Shown here piece by piece: positions 38,154 to 47,161 of a DNA stretch of 64,000 bases. Within the stretch, counting starts at the first letter, position 1, and each line of letters starts with the position of its first letter. Source of the stretch: Dyella jiangningensis (lineage in GTDB: Bacteria > Pseudomonadota > Gammaproteobacteria > Xanthomonadales > Rhodanobacteraceae); NCBI RefSeq assembly GCF_003264855.1, contig NZ_NFZS01000001.1, forward strand, positions 1,364,001 to 1,428,000. Direction: 5' to 3'. The translations under genes were made by a program, and so were the position numbers. The notes under the pieces were generated by a model. It ran no database searches. It saw nothing but the letters and a program-made list of their open reading frames with translations, and had not been told where the DNA came from.

Positions 38154-39985
38154 GCGCGGGCACGGTGCGCATCGCCCTGGTGGGCAATCCCAATTGCGGC
38201 AAGACGGCGCTGTTCAACCAGCTCACCGGTGGCCGCCAGAAGGTGGCGAACTATGCCGGCGTCACCGTCGAGCGCAAGGAAGGCCGCTTCACCGCGCCTT
38301 CGGGTCGCGTGCTGCAGATCCTGGATCTGCCGGGCACCTACAGTTTCGACGCCACCAGTCCCGACGAGCAGATCACGCGCGACGTGCTGGAAGGCAACTA
38401 CCCGGGCGAAGCCGCGCCGGACCTGATCGTCTGCGTGGCCGACGCCACCAACCTGCGACTGCACCTGCGCTTCGTGCTGGAAGTGAAGCGGCTGGGCCGT
38501 CCCGTCGTGCTGGCGCTGAACATGATGGACGCCGCGCGTCGCCGCGGTGTCGTCATCGATGTCCCCGAACTCTCGCGCCGGCTGGGCATGCCGGTGGTGG
38601 AAACAGTGGCGGTGAAGCGCGATGGCGTGAAGGCGCTGATCGCCCGCGTGGACGGCGAGATTCCCGACGCCGCGCCCGCCCGGCCGGACGACGCGGCCAG
38701 CCGTGCCGATCTGCACGCGCAGGTGCGCGAACTGCTGGCGGCCACGGTGACCATGCCGCGCGCCACCGCCGAACTCGACGACGCGCTCGACCACTGGGCG
38801 CTGCATCCGGTGTTCGGCCTGGCGATCCTGTCGGTGGTGATGTTCCTGGTGTTCCAGGCCGTGTACGCCGCGGGCAAGCCGATGACCGACCTGATCGGCG
38901 ATGGTTTCGGCTGGCTGGGCGAACACGCCACCGCGTGGATGCCGGCGGGGCCGCTGCAGAGCCTGATCGTCGACGGCGTGTTCGGCGGCCTCGGCACGGT
39001 GATCGGCTTTCTGCCGGAAATCCTGGTGCTGTTCTTCTTCATCCTAGTGCTGGAGGAATCCGGCTATCTGCCGCGCGCCGCGTTCCTGCTCGACCGGATG
39101 ATGGTGTCGGTGGGGCTCACCGGCCGATCGTTCATCCCCCTGCTGTCGAGCTTCGCCTGCGCCATCCCCGGCATCATGGGCACGCGCAGCATCACCGATC
39201 CGCGCGACCGTCTCGCCACCATCCTGGTCGCGCCGCTGATGACGTGTTCGGCGCGCCTGCCGGTGTATGCGTTGCTGATCGGCGCGTTCATTCCCACGCG
39301 CAAGGTGCTCGGCATCTTCAACATGCAGGGCCTGGTGCTGTTCGCGCTGTATGCCGCCGGCATCGTCGGCGCGATGGTGGTGGCCTGGGTGATGAAGAAG
39401 CTGCGCCGCGATCGCAGCGAGCATGCGCTGCTGATGGAGCTGCCTTCCTATCGCCTGCCCAAGCCGCGCGACGTGGCGATCGGCCTGTGGGAACGCGGCA
39501 TGATCTTCCTGAAGCGCCTCACCGGCATCATCCTGGGGCTGACCATCCTGATGTGGTTCCTCTCCAGTTTCCCGGCGCCGCCCGCGGGCGCGACGGGGCC
39601 GGCGATCGACTACAGCGCGGCCGGCTACATCGGTCGCGGCCTGCAAGTCATCTTCGCGCCGCTGGGCTTCAACTGGCAGATCTCCGTGTCGCTGATCCCG
39701 GCGTTCGCCGCGCGCGAAACGGCGGTGGCCGCGCTGGCCACGGTGTATGCGGTGGGTGGCGAGGGCGCTGGTTTGCAGCAGGCGCTGGCCGCCAATTTCT
39801 CGCTCGCCAGCGCGCTGTCGCTGCTGGTGTGGTTCGCGTTCGCGCCGCAGTGCATGTCCACGCTCGCGGTGATCCGTCGCGAGACCAACAGCTGGCGCAA
39901 CGTGGGCATCTCGTTCGGGTACATGTTCGTGGTGGCGTACGTGGCCTCGTTCCTCACCTACCAGATCACGAGCCTGCTCACATGA
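38150..39985 (+). CDS. feoB: Ferrous iron transporter FeoB
   Basis: A 611-residue FeoB. N-terminal G domain: G1 GNPNCGKT at residues 12-19, YAGVTVERKEG (G2), LPGTYS (G3) and LNMMD (G4). A helical domain and a membrane domain follow, with the two gate regions (FLVLEESGYLPRAAF-type segment; LLSSFACAIPGIMGTR) and the second repeat (LIPAFAARETAVAALATVY). It is shorter than the 773-residue E. coli protein but normal for Xanthomonadales. It transports Fe2+ into the cytoplasm. It overlaps feoA and the following Cys-rich gene. Confidence 0.96.
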   Translation: MSAGTVRIALVGNPNCGKTALFNQLTGGRQKVANYAGVTVERKEGRFTAPSGRVLQILDLPGTYSFDATSPDEQITRDVLEGNYPGEAAPDLIVCVADATNLRLHLRFVLEVKRLGRPVVLALNMMDAARRRGVVIDVPELSRRLGMPVVETVAVKRDGVKALIARVDGEIPDAAPARPDDAASRADLHAQVRELLAATVTMPRATAELDDALDHWALHPVFGLAILSVVMFLVFQAVYAAGKPMTDLIGDGFGWLGEHATAWMPAGPLQSLIVDGVFGGLGTVIGFLPEILVLFFFILVLEESGYLPRAAFLLDRMMVSVGLTGRSFIPLLSSFACAIPGIMGTRSITDPRDRLATILVAPLMTCSARLPVYALLIGAFIPTRKVLGIFNMQGLVLFALYAAGIVGAMVVAWVMKKLRRDRSEHALLMELPSYRLPKPRDVAIGLWERGMIFLKRLTGIILGLTILMWFLSSFPAPPAGATGPAIDYSAAGYIGRGLQVIFAPLGFNWQISVSLIPAFAARETAVAALATVYAVGGEGAGLQQALAANFSLASALSLLVWFAFAPQCMSTLAVIRRETNSWRNVGISFGYMFVVAYVASFLTYQITSLLT

Positions 39986-40281
39986 GCACCGGACTGCTGG
40001 TGCAGTACGTGATCATCGGCGTGGTCGTGCTGTGCGGCGCGCTCATCACTTTCCGCAAGCTGGCGCCGCAGCTCACCAACCGCTGGCTGGCGGCGCTGGC
40101 CCTGCATTTCGACCGCGCCGATCGTTCCGCCTGGCAGCGTGCGCTGGGCCGTCGCCTGCAACCGAAGCAGGCCAGCGGCAACTGCAGCGACGGCTGCAGC
40201 ACCTGCGGTGCCTGCGGGCCCAAGCCGCCCGCCGCCGCACACACTGCGCAGCCGCTGGAATTCCGCCCGCGCGCGAAGTGA
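39982..40281 (+). CDS. Cys-rich single-pass membrane protein of the feo operon
   Basis: A 99-residue protein with one N-terminal membrane helix (VQYVIIGVVVLCGALITF) and a cytoplasmic tail ending in a Cys cluster (CSDGCSTCGACG). ATG 39982 overlaps the feoB stop (ATGA), so it is coupled to FeoB. It does not look like the winged-helix FeoC of enterics but resembles in layout the small FeoB-associated Cys-rich membrane proteins of other bacteria. Binding of Fe2+ or an Fe-S cluster by the Cys cluster is inference. Confidence 0.82.
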   Translation: MSTGLLVQYVIIGVVVLCGALITFRKLAPQLTNRWLAALALHFDRADRSAWQRALGRRLQPKQASGNCSDGCSTCGACGPKPPAAAHTAQPLEFRPRAK

Positions 40282-40326
40282 TCCGCAGGCGCTGCGTGGC
40301 GCCTGCGTATGCCGTTTCGGCAGCGA

Positions 40327-41283
40327 TCAGGCGCTGCCGGCCTGTTCGTAATGCGCGAGATGGCGGCTGAAGATCGGCCAGAACGGTTGCGGCTGTCGTC
40401 CCGCCAGTCGGTCGGCGAGTACGTCCAGGTGTGTGTGCCAGCCGCCGCTAGTGGTCGGTATATCGCCCGGTTGCAGGCGGCTGTGGGTCACCACGAGGCG
40501 TACCTCGTCGCCCTGTGGCGTCAGCTCGAAGCGGACTTCGGACGGTTGTGCCGGGTTGCCCCAGGTGAAGCCGAGCAGTCGCGGCGGATCGCATGCAGTG
40601 ATCTGGTGCTGCGATGTGACGCCATCCGCGTGATCCCTGAAGCGCTGCGGCGCCGGCACGGGCGTGCGTGATAGTTCGACGTGGTGGAAATGCAGCTCGA
40701 ACCGGCTGCCCACGTTGAGCTCCATCGCACCACTGGACAGCCACTGGCCCCGCTTTTCCGACTCGGTCAGATAGGCCCACACGCGTTCGATCGGCCCGGG
40801 CAGCAGTCGTTCGAAGCGCAGCGTGTCCGGCGCCACGAGCTGGCGGGTCGGCTGCTGGTGCAGGTTCTCCTCGAGGTGGCCAAGGATCATGCCCCAGCCC
40901 TGCTGCGTGGCGTCGGCCCAATCCGGCAGCACGTCCTCGTGGGTCAGCACGAGCTCGCAGCCTTTGCCGACGGGTGTGATGTCGAGGGTCACGCGTGTCA
41001 CGGCGGGATCGAATTTCGGCACGGCGAAGGTGAACACCAGGCGGCGCGGACGATCGATCTCCAGGTATTCACCGACATGCTCCACGTCCTCGCCATCGCG
41101 ACGGGTAAAGCTGAAACGTCCGCCGACGCGGGCGTCGATGGTCACGTCGACCATCTCGCCGCTGTCGGTGGCGAACAGCCAGCGACCGGCGGTGGTGGGA
41201 TCGAGCCAGGCGTCGAAGACGCGCTCGGCGCTGGCGTCGAAGTGGCGGGTGAGGCGAAGGGAGCGGAGGGTGGTGGTGTTCAT
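40327..41283 (-). CDS. Two-domain SRPBCC (AHSA1-type) protein
   Basis: A 318-residue protein made of two tandem START/SRPBCC modules. Module 1 (residues about 1-145) begins LRLTRHFDASAERVFDAWLDP, and module 2 (about 150-310) begins LRFERLLPGPIERVWAYLTE. Each ends with the usual AHSA1 pattern (TQQGWGMILGHLEENL; TTSGGWHTHLDVLADRL). AHSA1-type domains bind hydrophobic ligands. The start overlaps the stop of the ArsR-type regulator gene (ATGA), a pairing often seen for this family. Ligand unknown. Confidence 0.88.
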   Translation of the reverse strand: MNTTTLRSLRLTRHFDASAERVFDAWLDPTTAGRWLFATDSGEMVDVTIDARVGGRFSFTRRDGEDVEHVGEYLEIDRPRRLVFTFAVPKFDPAVTRVTLDITPVGKGCELVLTHEDVLPDWADATQQGWGMILGHLEENLHQQPTRQLVAPDTLRFERLLPGPIERVWAYLTESEKRGQWLSSGAMELNVGSRFELHFHHVELSRTPVPAPQRFRDHADGVTSQHQITACDPPRLLGFTWGNPAQPSEVRFELTPQGDEVRLVVTHSRLQPGDIPTTSGGWHTHLDVLADRLAGRQPQPFWPIFSRHLAHYEQAGSA

Positions 41284-41648
41284 CGCGGCTTACCTTTGCG
41301 TGGGGGAAGGGCCGTGGCGAGATCCTCGGCCTTGAGCAGGGCGTCGAGCGCATCGAGCTGGCGGTTCCAGAACTGCTCGTAGAAGCGCAGCCATTCGTCG
41401 GCGGCGGCCAGCGGCGCAGGGTCGAGCCGGCAGACGTGGGTGCGGCCGCGCACGGCACGCTGTACCAGGCCGGCGCGTTCCAGCACCTTCACGTGTTTGG
41501 AAGCGGCGGCCAGCGACATGTCGAACGGCGCGGCCAGTTCGCCGATGTTGCGTTCACCAGCTGCCAGGCTGCGCAGCATGGCGCGCCGGGTGGGATCGGT
41601 GAGGGCCTGGAAGACGGCGTCGAGGGCGGGAGTGGAAGATTCAACCAT
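41280..41648 (-). CDS. ArsR-family transcriptional regulator
   Basis: A 122-residue winged-helix regulator. ALTDPTRRAMLRSLAAGERN, IGELAAPFDMSLAAASKHVK and LERAGLVQRAVRGRTHVCRL form the HTH and wing. There are no Cys pairs of metal-sensing ArsR proteins, so this is the SdpR/AHSA1-associated branch. ATG 41648 is chosen: it gives the normal N terminus (MVESSTPALDAVFQAL), while the frame's earlier ATG at 41684 lies inside the likely promoter. It should repress its own operon with the downstream SRPBCC gene, probably through the paired palindromes just upstream. Confidence 0.9.
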   Translation of the reverse strand: MVESSTPALDAVFQALTDPTRRAMLRSLAAGERNIGELAAPFDMSLAAASKHVKVLERAGLVQRAVRGRTHVCRLDPAPLAAADEWLRFYEQFWNRQLDALDALLKAEDLATALPPRKGKPR

Positions 41649-41697
41649 GAGGTTGAATATCTGCCCATGAAGAAAGATTGTCAACCTTTTGGTTAAG
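41640..41697 (-). promoter_or_regulatory. Promoter of the ArsR-SRPBCC operon with two palindromic operators
   Basis: On the minus strand, a perfect -35 TTGACA (41684-41679) is followed after exactly 17 bp by GATATT (41661-41656, 4 of 6 to the -10 consensus). Two palindromes with the same AACC-N4-GGTT core flank it. TTCAACC-ATGA-GGTTGAA at 41640-41657 covers the start codon, and TCAACC-TTTT-GGTTAA at 41681-41696 covers the -35. Their centres are exactly 40 bp apart. The expected transcription start (about 41649) is one base before the ATG, so the mRNA may be leaderless. Confidence 0.8.
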
Positions 41698-41702
41698 CGT
41701 TC

Positions 41703-43112
41703 TCAGGCGGCCCGTCGATCCGCGACGCGAAGCACGGCCCGCTGGCGCCACAGGTCCCAGCACCAGGGCACCATGGCCAGCACCAGCAGGAACGGGAGGG
41801 TCACGTCCTGCTGCACCACGGCGCGCAGCAGCGGCACCAGGAGGAAGATCCCGACGCGGAACACATTGGGCGATACCCAGTCGCCCGTGGCCGAACGGCG
41901 CCAGAACCGCCGCAGGGCGAGCCACGCAGCGGGCACCAGTGGCAGCAGGAAGGCCAGGCTGTCCGGCTGCCACAGCTTGATGGCCGCGCCTGCCGCGCAA
42001 AGCAAAGGAACCAGCAGCAGGTTGAGCCAGGGCCAGCGCACCGCCACGTGCTCGGGATGGCCATGCCACGCGTCCAGTGGCAGATACAGCATCCACATCG
42101 CCCAAAGCAGGCCCGGGGCGAGGGCCACCCCCACCAGCACGTACACGGGCGTGAGATCGACGGACACGGCTTGACGACTGACGTCGTTGCCATTGGCCGG
42201 CGCAATGGCGATCAACAGACCGATGATCGCCGCGACGAACAGCGCAGTGAGCCAGCGCGTCACGCCAAGCGCCAGACGCGCACGCGTGACGCCGCCCTGC
42301 GTGGCATCCAGCCAGAACTGGACGCGGCGGCGATCGAACGATGCAGGCAGGTCGTTGAACTGGCCCTGGCACAGGCGCGTGATGAACTGTGCGCGTCTGT
42401 GCGCGGCCGACGGCAGGAAGCCCGCCATCCATACCGAAGGCCACGAGAACGGCCGGGTGAATTCGCCCAGCAGCGATCGGATCTTCGGCACCGTGAAGGT
42501 CTCGATGCCGACGCGGCGGCGCAGCGTTTCGTGATGCGCGCGCTGCATCTCCCACGCCAGTTGCATGCGTCGCGAAAGGCGCGCGAGCGACGCGGCATCG
42601 ATGCGCGACTGCACGCGGTCGAGGTCGAAGAAGCCGAGCAAGGCTTCCTGGCAATCGACCGGCATGGGCGGTACTTCCTGGAACATGCGTTCCACGCAGC
42701 GCCAGCCGGTTCTCGCCTTCGCCTGCAACGACCAGAGAGCCGGTTGCGTGCGCAGCCATGCCAGCAAGGCCTCGGCATCGCCCTTGGTCCCGAGCGAAAT
42801 CGCCTCCTGCGCCAGCGCATCGACGGCTTCCTGCGAGAGCAGCGGCTCGAGCAACGCGTGTTGGGTGATCTCCGGTTCCTGCGTGTTTTCCTGCAGCGTT
42901 ATCGCCGCTTCCTGCTCCAGCGGGAACGCAGGCACCTGTCCGCCCTGCGAGCGGCATTGCGCCAGCGCGCGCTGGTACATCGCGTGCAGTTGCTGGAAAC
43001 CTTCCGGATCTTCGTCGGGACGCGTCGCGCGCAGTCGCTGCGCATAGGCACGCTTGAGTGCGCGCTCGTCCGCGTCGCCCGACAGGCCGAACCATTCCAG
43101 TGGCGAACTCAA
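41703..43112 (-). CDS. J-like-domain membrane protein paired with HscC
   Basis: A 469-residue protein. Its TTG start at 43112 overlaps the hscC stop, and translation is probably coupled. Residues about 3-55 form a J-like domain ([20 protein letters not shown], then [20 protein letters not shown]) in which the invariant HPD is RPD. The middle is helical, and several membrane helices follow at about residues 265-460 ([65 protein letters not shown]). Position next to an HscC-type Hsp70 suggests it is the cognate co-chaperone, similar in idea to the DjlB/DjlC partners of E. coli HscC. The His-to-Arg change makes normal J-type ATPase stimulation doubtful. Confidence 0.82.
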   Translation of the reverse strand: MSSPLEWFGLSGDADERALKRAYAQRLRATRPDEDPEGFQQLHAMYQRALAQCRSQGGQVPAFPLEQEAAITLQENTQEPEITQHALLEPLLSQEAVDALAQEAISLGTKGDAEALLAWLRTQPALWSLQAKARTGWRCVERMFQEVPPMPVDCQEALLGFFDLDRVQSRIDAASLARLSRRMQLAWEMQRAHHETLRRRVGIETFTVPKIRSLLGEFTRPFSWPSVWMAGFLPSAAHRRAQFITRLCQGQFNDLPASFDRRRVQFWLDATQGGVTRARLALGVTRWLTALFVAAIIGLLIAIAPANGNDVSRQAVSVDLTPVYVLVGVALAPGLLWAMWMLYLPLDAWHGHPEHVAVRWPWLNLLLVPLLCAAGAAIKLWQPDSLAFLLPLVPAAWLALRRFWRRSATGDWVSPNVFRVGIFLLVPLLRAVVQQDVTLPFLLVLAMVPWCWDLWRQRAVLRVADRRAA

Positions 43113-44800
43113 AGCGATTTCTCCAGCAGGTCCATCGCTTCGCCGAACAGGCGGCGATGTTCGCGGATCTGCGACTCGTCCTGGCTGTCCAGCACGCTGC
43201 GGAACTGCATGATCCACTGCTGCAACTGCTGGCGCGCCGATACGTATTCCTCGTAGAGACGTTCGGCACGCGCCAGCACGGCAAGGTTCTCCTGCTTGTC
43301 GCGCGGATGGATCTTGATGGCATCCAGTGCGGCAAGCCGCGCGCGGATCTCGGCCGGGTCGAGCACGCCGGGGTTCTGTTCCAGCACCAGTTCGTGGCGC
43401 GCGCCGGTGGCCTGCACGGTGGCTTCCACCTGCAGCACGCCGTTGACGTCGTAGGTGAAGCGCACTTCCACCGCATTCTCGATGGCGGTGCGTCGCGCCG
43501 GCAGCACGATGCTGAGCGAGCCGAGCTTGATGTTGCGCTCGACCATCGGGTTCTCGCCCTGGTAGACGTTCAATTCCAGCTGCGTCTGGTGATCCTGCAC
43601 CGGCTGGAAGGTTTCCGCGCGACTCACCGGCACGGTGCTGTTGCGATGGATGATGGGCGCGAAAAATCCCTGCTGGTGTCCGCCCGCTTCGTCGCGTCGC
43701 GACACTTCGATGCCCAGCGTGTATGGGCACACGTCGGTGAGGATGATTTCATCCAGCCGTGCGTCGCGCGCCTTCAGGCCCGATGCGATGCACGCGCCGA
43801 GGGCGATGGCCTCGTCCGGATTCACATGGCGCAAGGGCAGGCGGCCGAACATGCGCGAGACCAGGCGCGCCACCAGCGGCATGCGGCTGGCGCCGCCGAC
43901 CAGCACGATCTCGTCCAGTTGCGTGGGTTGAAGGTTGGCGTCGCGCATCGCGCGTTCCAGCGGCGCGCGCAGGCGATGCACCAGCGGTTCGCTCAGGCGC
44001 GCGAAGCGTTCTTCGTCGATATCCCAGGCGACGGCTTGCTCGCCGTACTGCCATTCGACGCTCGCAGCACCACCGTTGCCGAGCTGTCGCTTGGCGACTT
44101 CCAGGCGGCGGCGAAGCTGGCCGCGCTCCTGCGGCGAGAGCTTGGCCTGGTCGATCTGCCGTTCGCTGCAGACGGTCATTTCCAGCACGTCGAGGAAATC
44201 CTCGCCGCCTAGGAAGTTGTCGCCGGCACTGGCATGCACTTCCACCACGCCCTCGAACATCTCCAGCACGGACACGTCGAAGGTGCCGCCGCCGAGATCG
44301 AACACGAGGAAGCGCGAACCGTCATGCTTTTCCTGCAAACCGTAGGCGAGGGCGGCGGCGGTGGGCTCGTTGATCAGCCGTTCCACGCGGATGCCCGCGA
44401 GCTCGCCCGCGGCACGCGTGGCCTTGCGTTGCGCATCGGAGAAATAGGCGGGCACGCTGATCACCGCCTCGGTGACCTTCTCGCCGCTGGCCGCTTCGGC
44501 GTCCGCGATCAGGGCGCGCAAGATCAGGGCCGACAGTTCCTCCGGACGGAAGACATGCGGGCCCAATCGCGTCTCGCGCGGCGTGCCCATCCAGCGCTTG
44601 AAGGTGGCGACGCTGGCTGCCGGGTGGCTCACCATCCGGTCGCGCGCGGCCTGGCCCACGATCACGTGTCCGGCGTCGTCCACGCTCACCACGGAAGGCG
44701 TGAGATAGCCTCCCAGGGCATTGGGAAAGAGCACGGGGCCTTGTTCCCCGTAAGTGCCGATAAGCGAATGCGTGGTGCCGAGATCGATGCCGACGATCAT
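43109..44800 (-). CDS. hscC: Hsp70 family chaperone, HscC type
   Basis: A 563-residue Hsp70 started at ATG 44800, giving the correct [14 protein letters not shown] terminus. Nucleotide-binding motifs: [29 protein letters not shown] and [17 protein letters not shown]. The substrate domain starts near residue 365 ([13 protein letters not shown]) and is short, and there is no long C-terminal lid or EEVD-like tail, as in HscC (about 556 residues in E. coli). HscC has a specialised role and works with dedicated J-like partners, one of which seems to be the next gene. Confidence 0.92.
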   Translation of the reverse strand: MIVGIDLGTTHSLIGTYGEQGPVLFPNALGGYLTPSVVSVDDAGHVIVGQAARDRMVSHPAASVATFKRWMGTPRETRLGPHVFRPEELSALILRALIADAEAASGEKVTEAVISVPAYFSDAQRKATRAAGELAGIRVERLINEPTAAALAYGLQEKHDGSRFLVFDLGGGTFDVSVLEMFEGVVEVHASAGDNFLGGEDFLDVLEMTVCSERQIDQAKLSPQERGQLRRRLEVAKRQLGNGGAASVEWQYGEQAVAWDIDEERFARLSEPLVHRLRAPLERAMRDANLQPTQLDEIVLVGGASRMPLVARLVSRMFGRLPLRHVNPDEAIALGACIASGLKARDARLDEIILTDVCPYTLGIEVSRRDEAGGHQQGFFAPIIHRNSTVPVSRAETFQPVQDHQTQLELNVYQGENPMVERNIKLGSLSIVLPARRTAIENAVEVRFTYDVNGVLQVEATVQATGARHELVLEQNPGVLDPAEIRARLAALDAIKIHPRDKQENLAVLARAERLYEEYVSARQQLQQWIMQFRSVLDSQDESQIREHRRLFGEAMDLLEKSL

Positions 44801-44906
44801 CCCTGACAGTTCCCCCTGTAGGTACACGCCCAGTGTACCGAAGCCGCCGTCGCCTACGCGGCGAGACGGCAACGCCGCTAGAATCGCGCGGACCCCAGGA
44901 GCCGCC

Positions 44907-45074
44907 ATGCATCCGACCAAGCCTCTCGACCCCTCCCTGCCTGCCGACGACGCCACGTCCAAGCACCCGCATCAGCCGGGCCAGGGTCTGCTCAACAACG
45001 AAGAGGTCGCGGCCCAGGACGAGCTTCAGCACGACGCCGCCCTGCGCGACTCGGCGCTGCGCGTGCCCCGCTGA
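44907..45074 (+). CDS. Small hydrophilic protein, unknown function
   Basis: A 55-residue protein with a good ribosome site (CCAGGAGCCGCC-ATG). It is Pro/Asp-rich at the front ([20 protein letters not shown]) and ends in an acidic amphipathic stretch ([20 protein letters not shown]). No Cys, no membrane segment. It is divergent from hscC and convergent with the AgaR-type gene. Conservation cannot be judged here, but codon use and the ribosome site suggest it is real. Confidence 0.6.
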   Translation: MHPTKPLDPSLPADDATSKHPHQPGQGLLNNEEVAAQDELQHDAALRDSALRVPR

Positions 45075-45087
45075 CGCTCCGACGCGG

Positions 45088-45891
45088 CTACACCAGCTGC
45101 GTCTTCACACCCTTGGCTTCCAGCGCCTGCACATATTCGGCGGGCGCGGCGTCGTCGCTGATCACCAGATCCAGGTCGCCGACCGGCGCGATCACCGACA
45201 GGCTGCGCTGGCCGAACTTGCTGGCGTCCAGCACGGCGACGGTCTGGCGCGAGACGCGGATCATCAGCGCATTGAGCGAGGCTTCCAGCGGATCGGGCGT
45301 GGTCACGCCCACGTCCGGGTCCAGACCGTCCACACCCAGGAACAGGCGGTCGGCGGAAAGGCGCGACAGCGCCTGTTCGGCGTCGGGACCGGCCAGCGAA
45401 TAGGACGTCTGCCGCAGCAGGCCGCCCAGCATCATCACGCGCACCGATGGCAGCGCGGAAAGCTCCATCGCGATGTTCAGCGCGTTGGTGATCACCGTCA
45501 GCGCGGTCCACTTCTGCTGGCGGATCTGCCGCGCGATCTCCACGGTGGTGGAGCCGGAGTCGAGGATGATGGTGTCGCCGTCCTCGATCAGCCGTGCGGC
45601 GGCCTGGCCGATGCGGCGCTTCTGCGCGTGGTAGCGCGTTTCCTTGATGTTGAGCGGCGTGTCCAGCGTGGCAGGCGCCGCAGGCAGGGCGCCGCCGTGC
45701 GAGCGGCTGATCGAACCGGTGCGGTCCAGTGCCTCCAGATCGGCGCGGATGGTGACGGCGGAGATGTCGAACAGCGCCACCAGTTCGTCCACGGTGACCC
45801 GGCCTTGCTGGTTCACCCTCTCCACGATGCGACGGCGACGCTCTTCCACCAGCAGTTTGGGCGGCGGTGCAGCCTTGCGTCGAGTCGTCAT
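45088..45891 (-). CDS. DeoR-family regulator, AgaR-like
   Basis: A 267-residue DeoR/GlpR-type repressor. The N-terminal HTH reads VEERRRRIVERVNQQGRVTV, then DELVALFDISAVTIRADLEA and ISRSHGGALP. The DeoRC sensor domain contains DTIILDSGSTTVEIARQI and LSADRLFLGVDGLDPDVGV, whose GVDG-type pocket binds phosphosugars. The start overlaps the stop of the amidohydrolase gene (ATGA). Its neighbours (SIS isomerase, two PfkB kinases, aldolase) and the TTTCRT-type repeats in the divergent promoter at 48.1 kb match AgaR, the regulator of N-acetylgalactosamine catabolism. Confidence 0.9.
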   Translation of the reverse strand: MTTRRKAAPPPKLLVEERRRRIVERVNQQGRVTVDELVALFDISAVTIRADLEALDRTGSISRSHGGALPAAPATLDTPLNIKETRYHAQKRRIGQAAARLIEDGDTIILDSGSTTVEIARQIRQQKWTALTVITNALNIAMELSALPSVRVMMLGGLLRQTSYSLAGPDAEQALSRLSADRLFLGVDGLDPDVGVTTPDPLEASLNALMIRVSRQTVAVLDASKFGQRSLSVIAPVGDLDLVISDDAAPAEYVQALEAKGVKTQLV

Positions 45892-47147
45892 GGGTCCATT
45901 CCTAGGAGACGGGCGGCGTTGTCGTGGTACAGCTTGCGCAGGATCTCGCGCGGCAGGCCGACGCCGTAGATCGACCAGCGCCCCTGCGGCGGCACGGCGG
46001 CAGGAGCGTAATCGAAATATTCGTCTTCTGTCTCCAGGAAACGGTAGTAGATCTCGTACAGCTCGTCGCACAGCAGCTGCTGGGGCACGTCGTTGCCGTA
46101 GGGCGGTGGCACGGCGTCGGTGCCGAACAGGATACGGTCCTGATAGCGCTCGAAGAAGCGCCGCGCGGTCCTGGGCTGGCGCCCCAGCTCGCCGATGCGC
46201 GCGCTGATGTCCACCTGCACGTTGGGGTGGCGCGCCATGCAGTCGTCGATGGCGACCAGGTCTTCCGCCTGGTTGCCCACATGCATCAGCACGAAGGTCG
46301 TACCCGGGTGGCGCGCGATCACGCGGTTGCGCGCGGCCAGCAGTTCGCGGTGGCTGGGGTATTCCGGGCCGTAGAACGACCAGTCGGGATGGCGCGCCAG
46401 TTCCTCATAGCGCTCGTTGGTGCTGTCGCCGGGGAGGAAGAATGCTTCCGGATCGGAGGTGTGGATGAAGACCGGCATGTTCAGCGCGCCGCAGGTTTCC
46501 CACATCGGGTCGAAGCGTGCGTCGTCCACGGTCACCAGCTCGCCCTGGTCGATGCCTTCACGCAGGTACAGGCCCAGCGTCTTGAGCAGCTTCAATCCTG
46601 CGGCGCCCACGCGATGCGCGTGTTCGATCGCCTCGGCCTGTAGCCGCGGATAGTCCGCCTCGCCGAACAGCGCGAAGGAGGGTTCGGTCATGGTGCGGAA
46701 GCGTCCGGGCGCCACCGCATCGAAGCGCGCGATGGTTTCCTCCAGCCCGCGACCAGTGCCGCCGGTGAGGTTGACCATGGTGCGGATGCCCTTGCGATCC
46801 ATCAATGGCAACAGCTCGGCGGGATCGGCGAAGTAGCTCATCGCTTCGCCCAGCGACACGCCGCTGCGCGTTTCGCTCATCCAGCTCAGGTGCGTATGTA
46901 CATCGATGACCGGGAACGCTGGCTTTTCCACGCGTGTGGAAGGCACGTGCAGCATGCTGCGTGGCTGGAAGTCGCTGAGGCGAAGGTGCTCGCCCTGCGG
47001 CGCCATCACTGTCTGCAGCGGATTCTTGCCGCTGCCGCCGGCCAGCATTGGCGGCGCGCAGCAGCCGCAGCCGGTGCGCGTGGCGGAGAGGATGCGGCGG
47101 CGCTCGGGGTCGAAGCGCCGCCGGTCGCGTGGGGTCGCGCGCAGCAT
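45888..47147 (-). CDS. Amidohydrolase (PF04909-like TIM-barrel hydrolase) of the aga-like locus
   Basis: A 419-residue metal-dependent hydrolase. ATG 47147 gives an Arg-rich start followed by a Cys/Gly/Ala stretch (RTGCGCCAPPMLAGG) of unknown purpose. The barrel begins at PVIDVHTHLSWM (HxH) near residue 83; VFIHTSDPEAFFLPG, FVLMHVGNQAEDL and ILFGTDAVPPPYG supply further ligands. PF04909 members are decarboxylases, lactonases and amidohydrolases. A NagA/AgaA-type deacetylase is the missing step of the nearby pathway, so this enzyme is a candidate, but a lactonase role is equally possible. It lies between the aldolase and regulator genes in one transcript. Confidence 0.82.
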   Translation of the reverse strand: MLRATPRDRRRFDPERRRILSATRTGCGCCAPPMLAGGSGKNPLQTVMAPQGEHLRLSDFQPRSMLHVPSTRVEKPAFPVIDVHTHLSWMSETRSGVSLGEAMSYFADPAELLPLMDRKGIRTMVNLTGGTGRGLEETIARFDAVAPGRFRTMTEPSFALFGEADYPRLQAEAIEHAHRVGAAGLKLLKTLGLYLREGIDQGELVTVDDARFDPMWETCGALNMPVFIHTSDPEAFFLPGDSTNERYEELARHPDWSFYGPEYPSHRELLAARNRVIARHPGTTFVLMHVGNQAEDLVAIDDCMARHPNVQVDISARIGELGRQPRTARRFFERYQDRILFGTDAVPPPYGNDVPQQLLCDELYEIYYRFLETEDEYFDYAPAAVPPQGRWSIYGVGLPREILRKLYHDNAARLLGMDP

Positions 47148-47161
47148 CGTCACGTCCTGCG

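Noticed and set aside
38134-40281. 715-codon plus-strand frame across feoB
   Set aside because: Out-of-frame shadow of feoB for most of its length; only its last 99 codons (from 39982) are a real gene, reported separately.
40327-41283. Possible frame error joining two SRPBCC genes
   Set aside because: The fused frame is continuous, both modules are complete and two-module SRPBCC proteins are plausible, so a true fusion is more likely than an assembly artefact.
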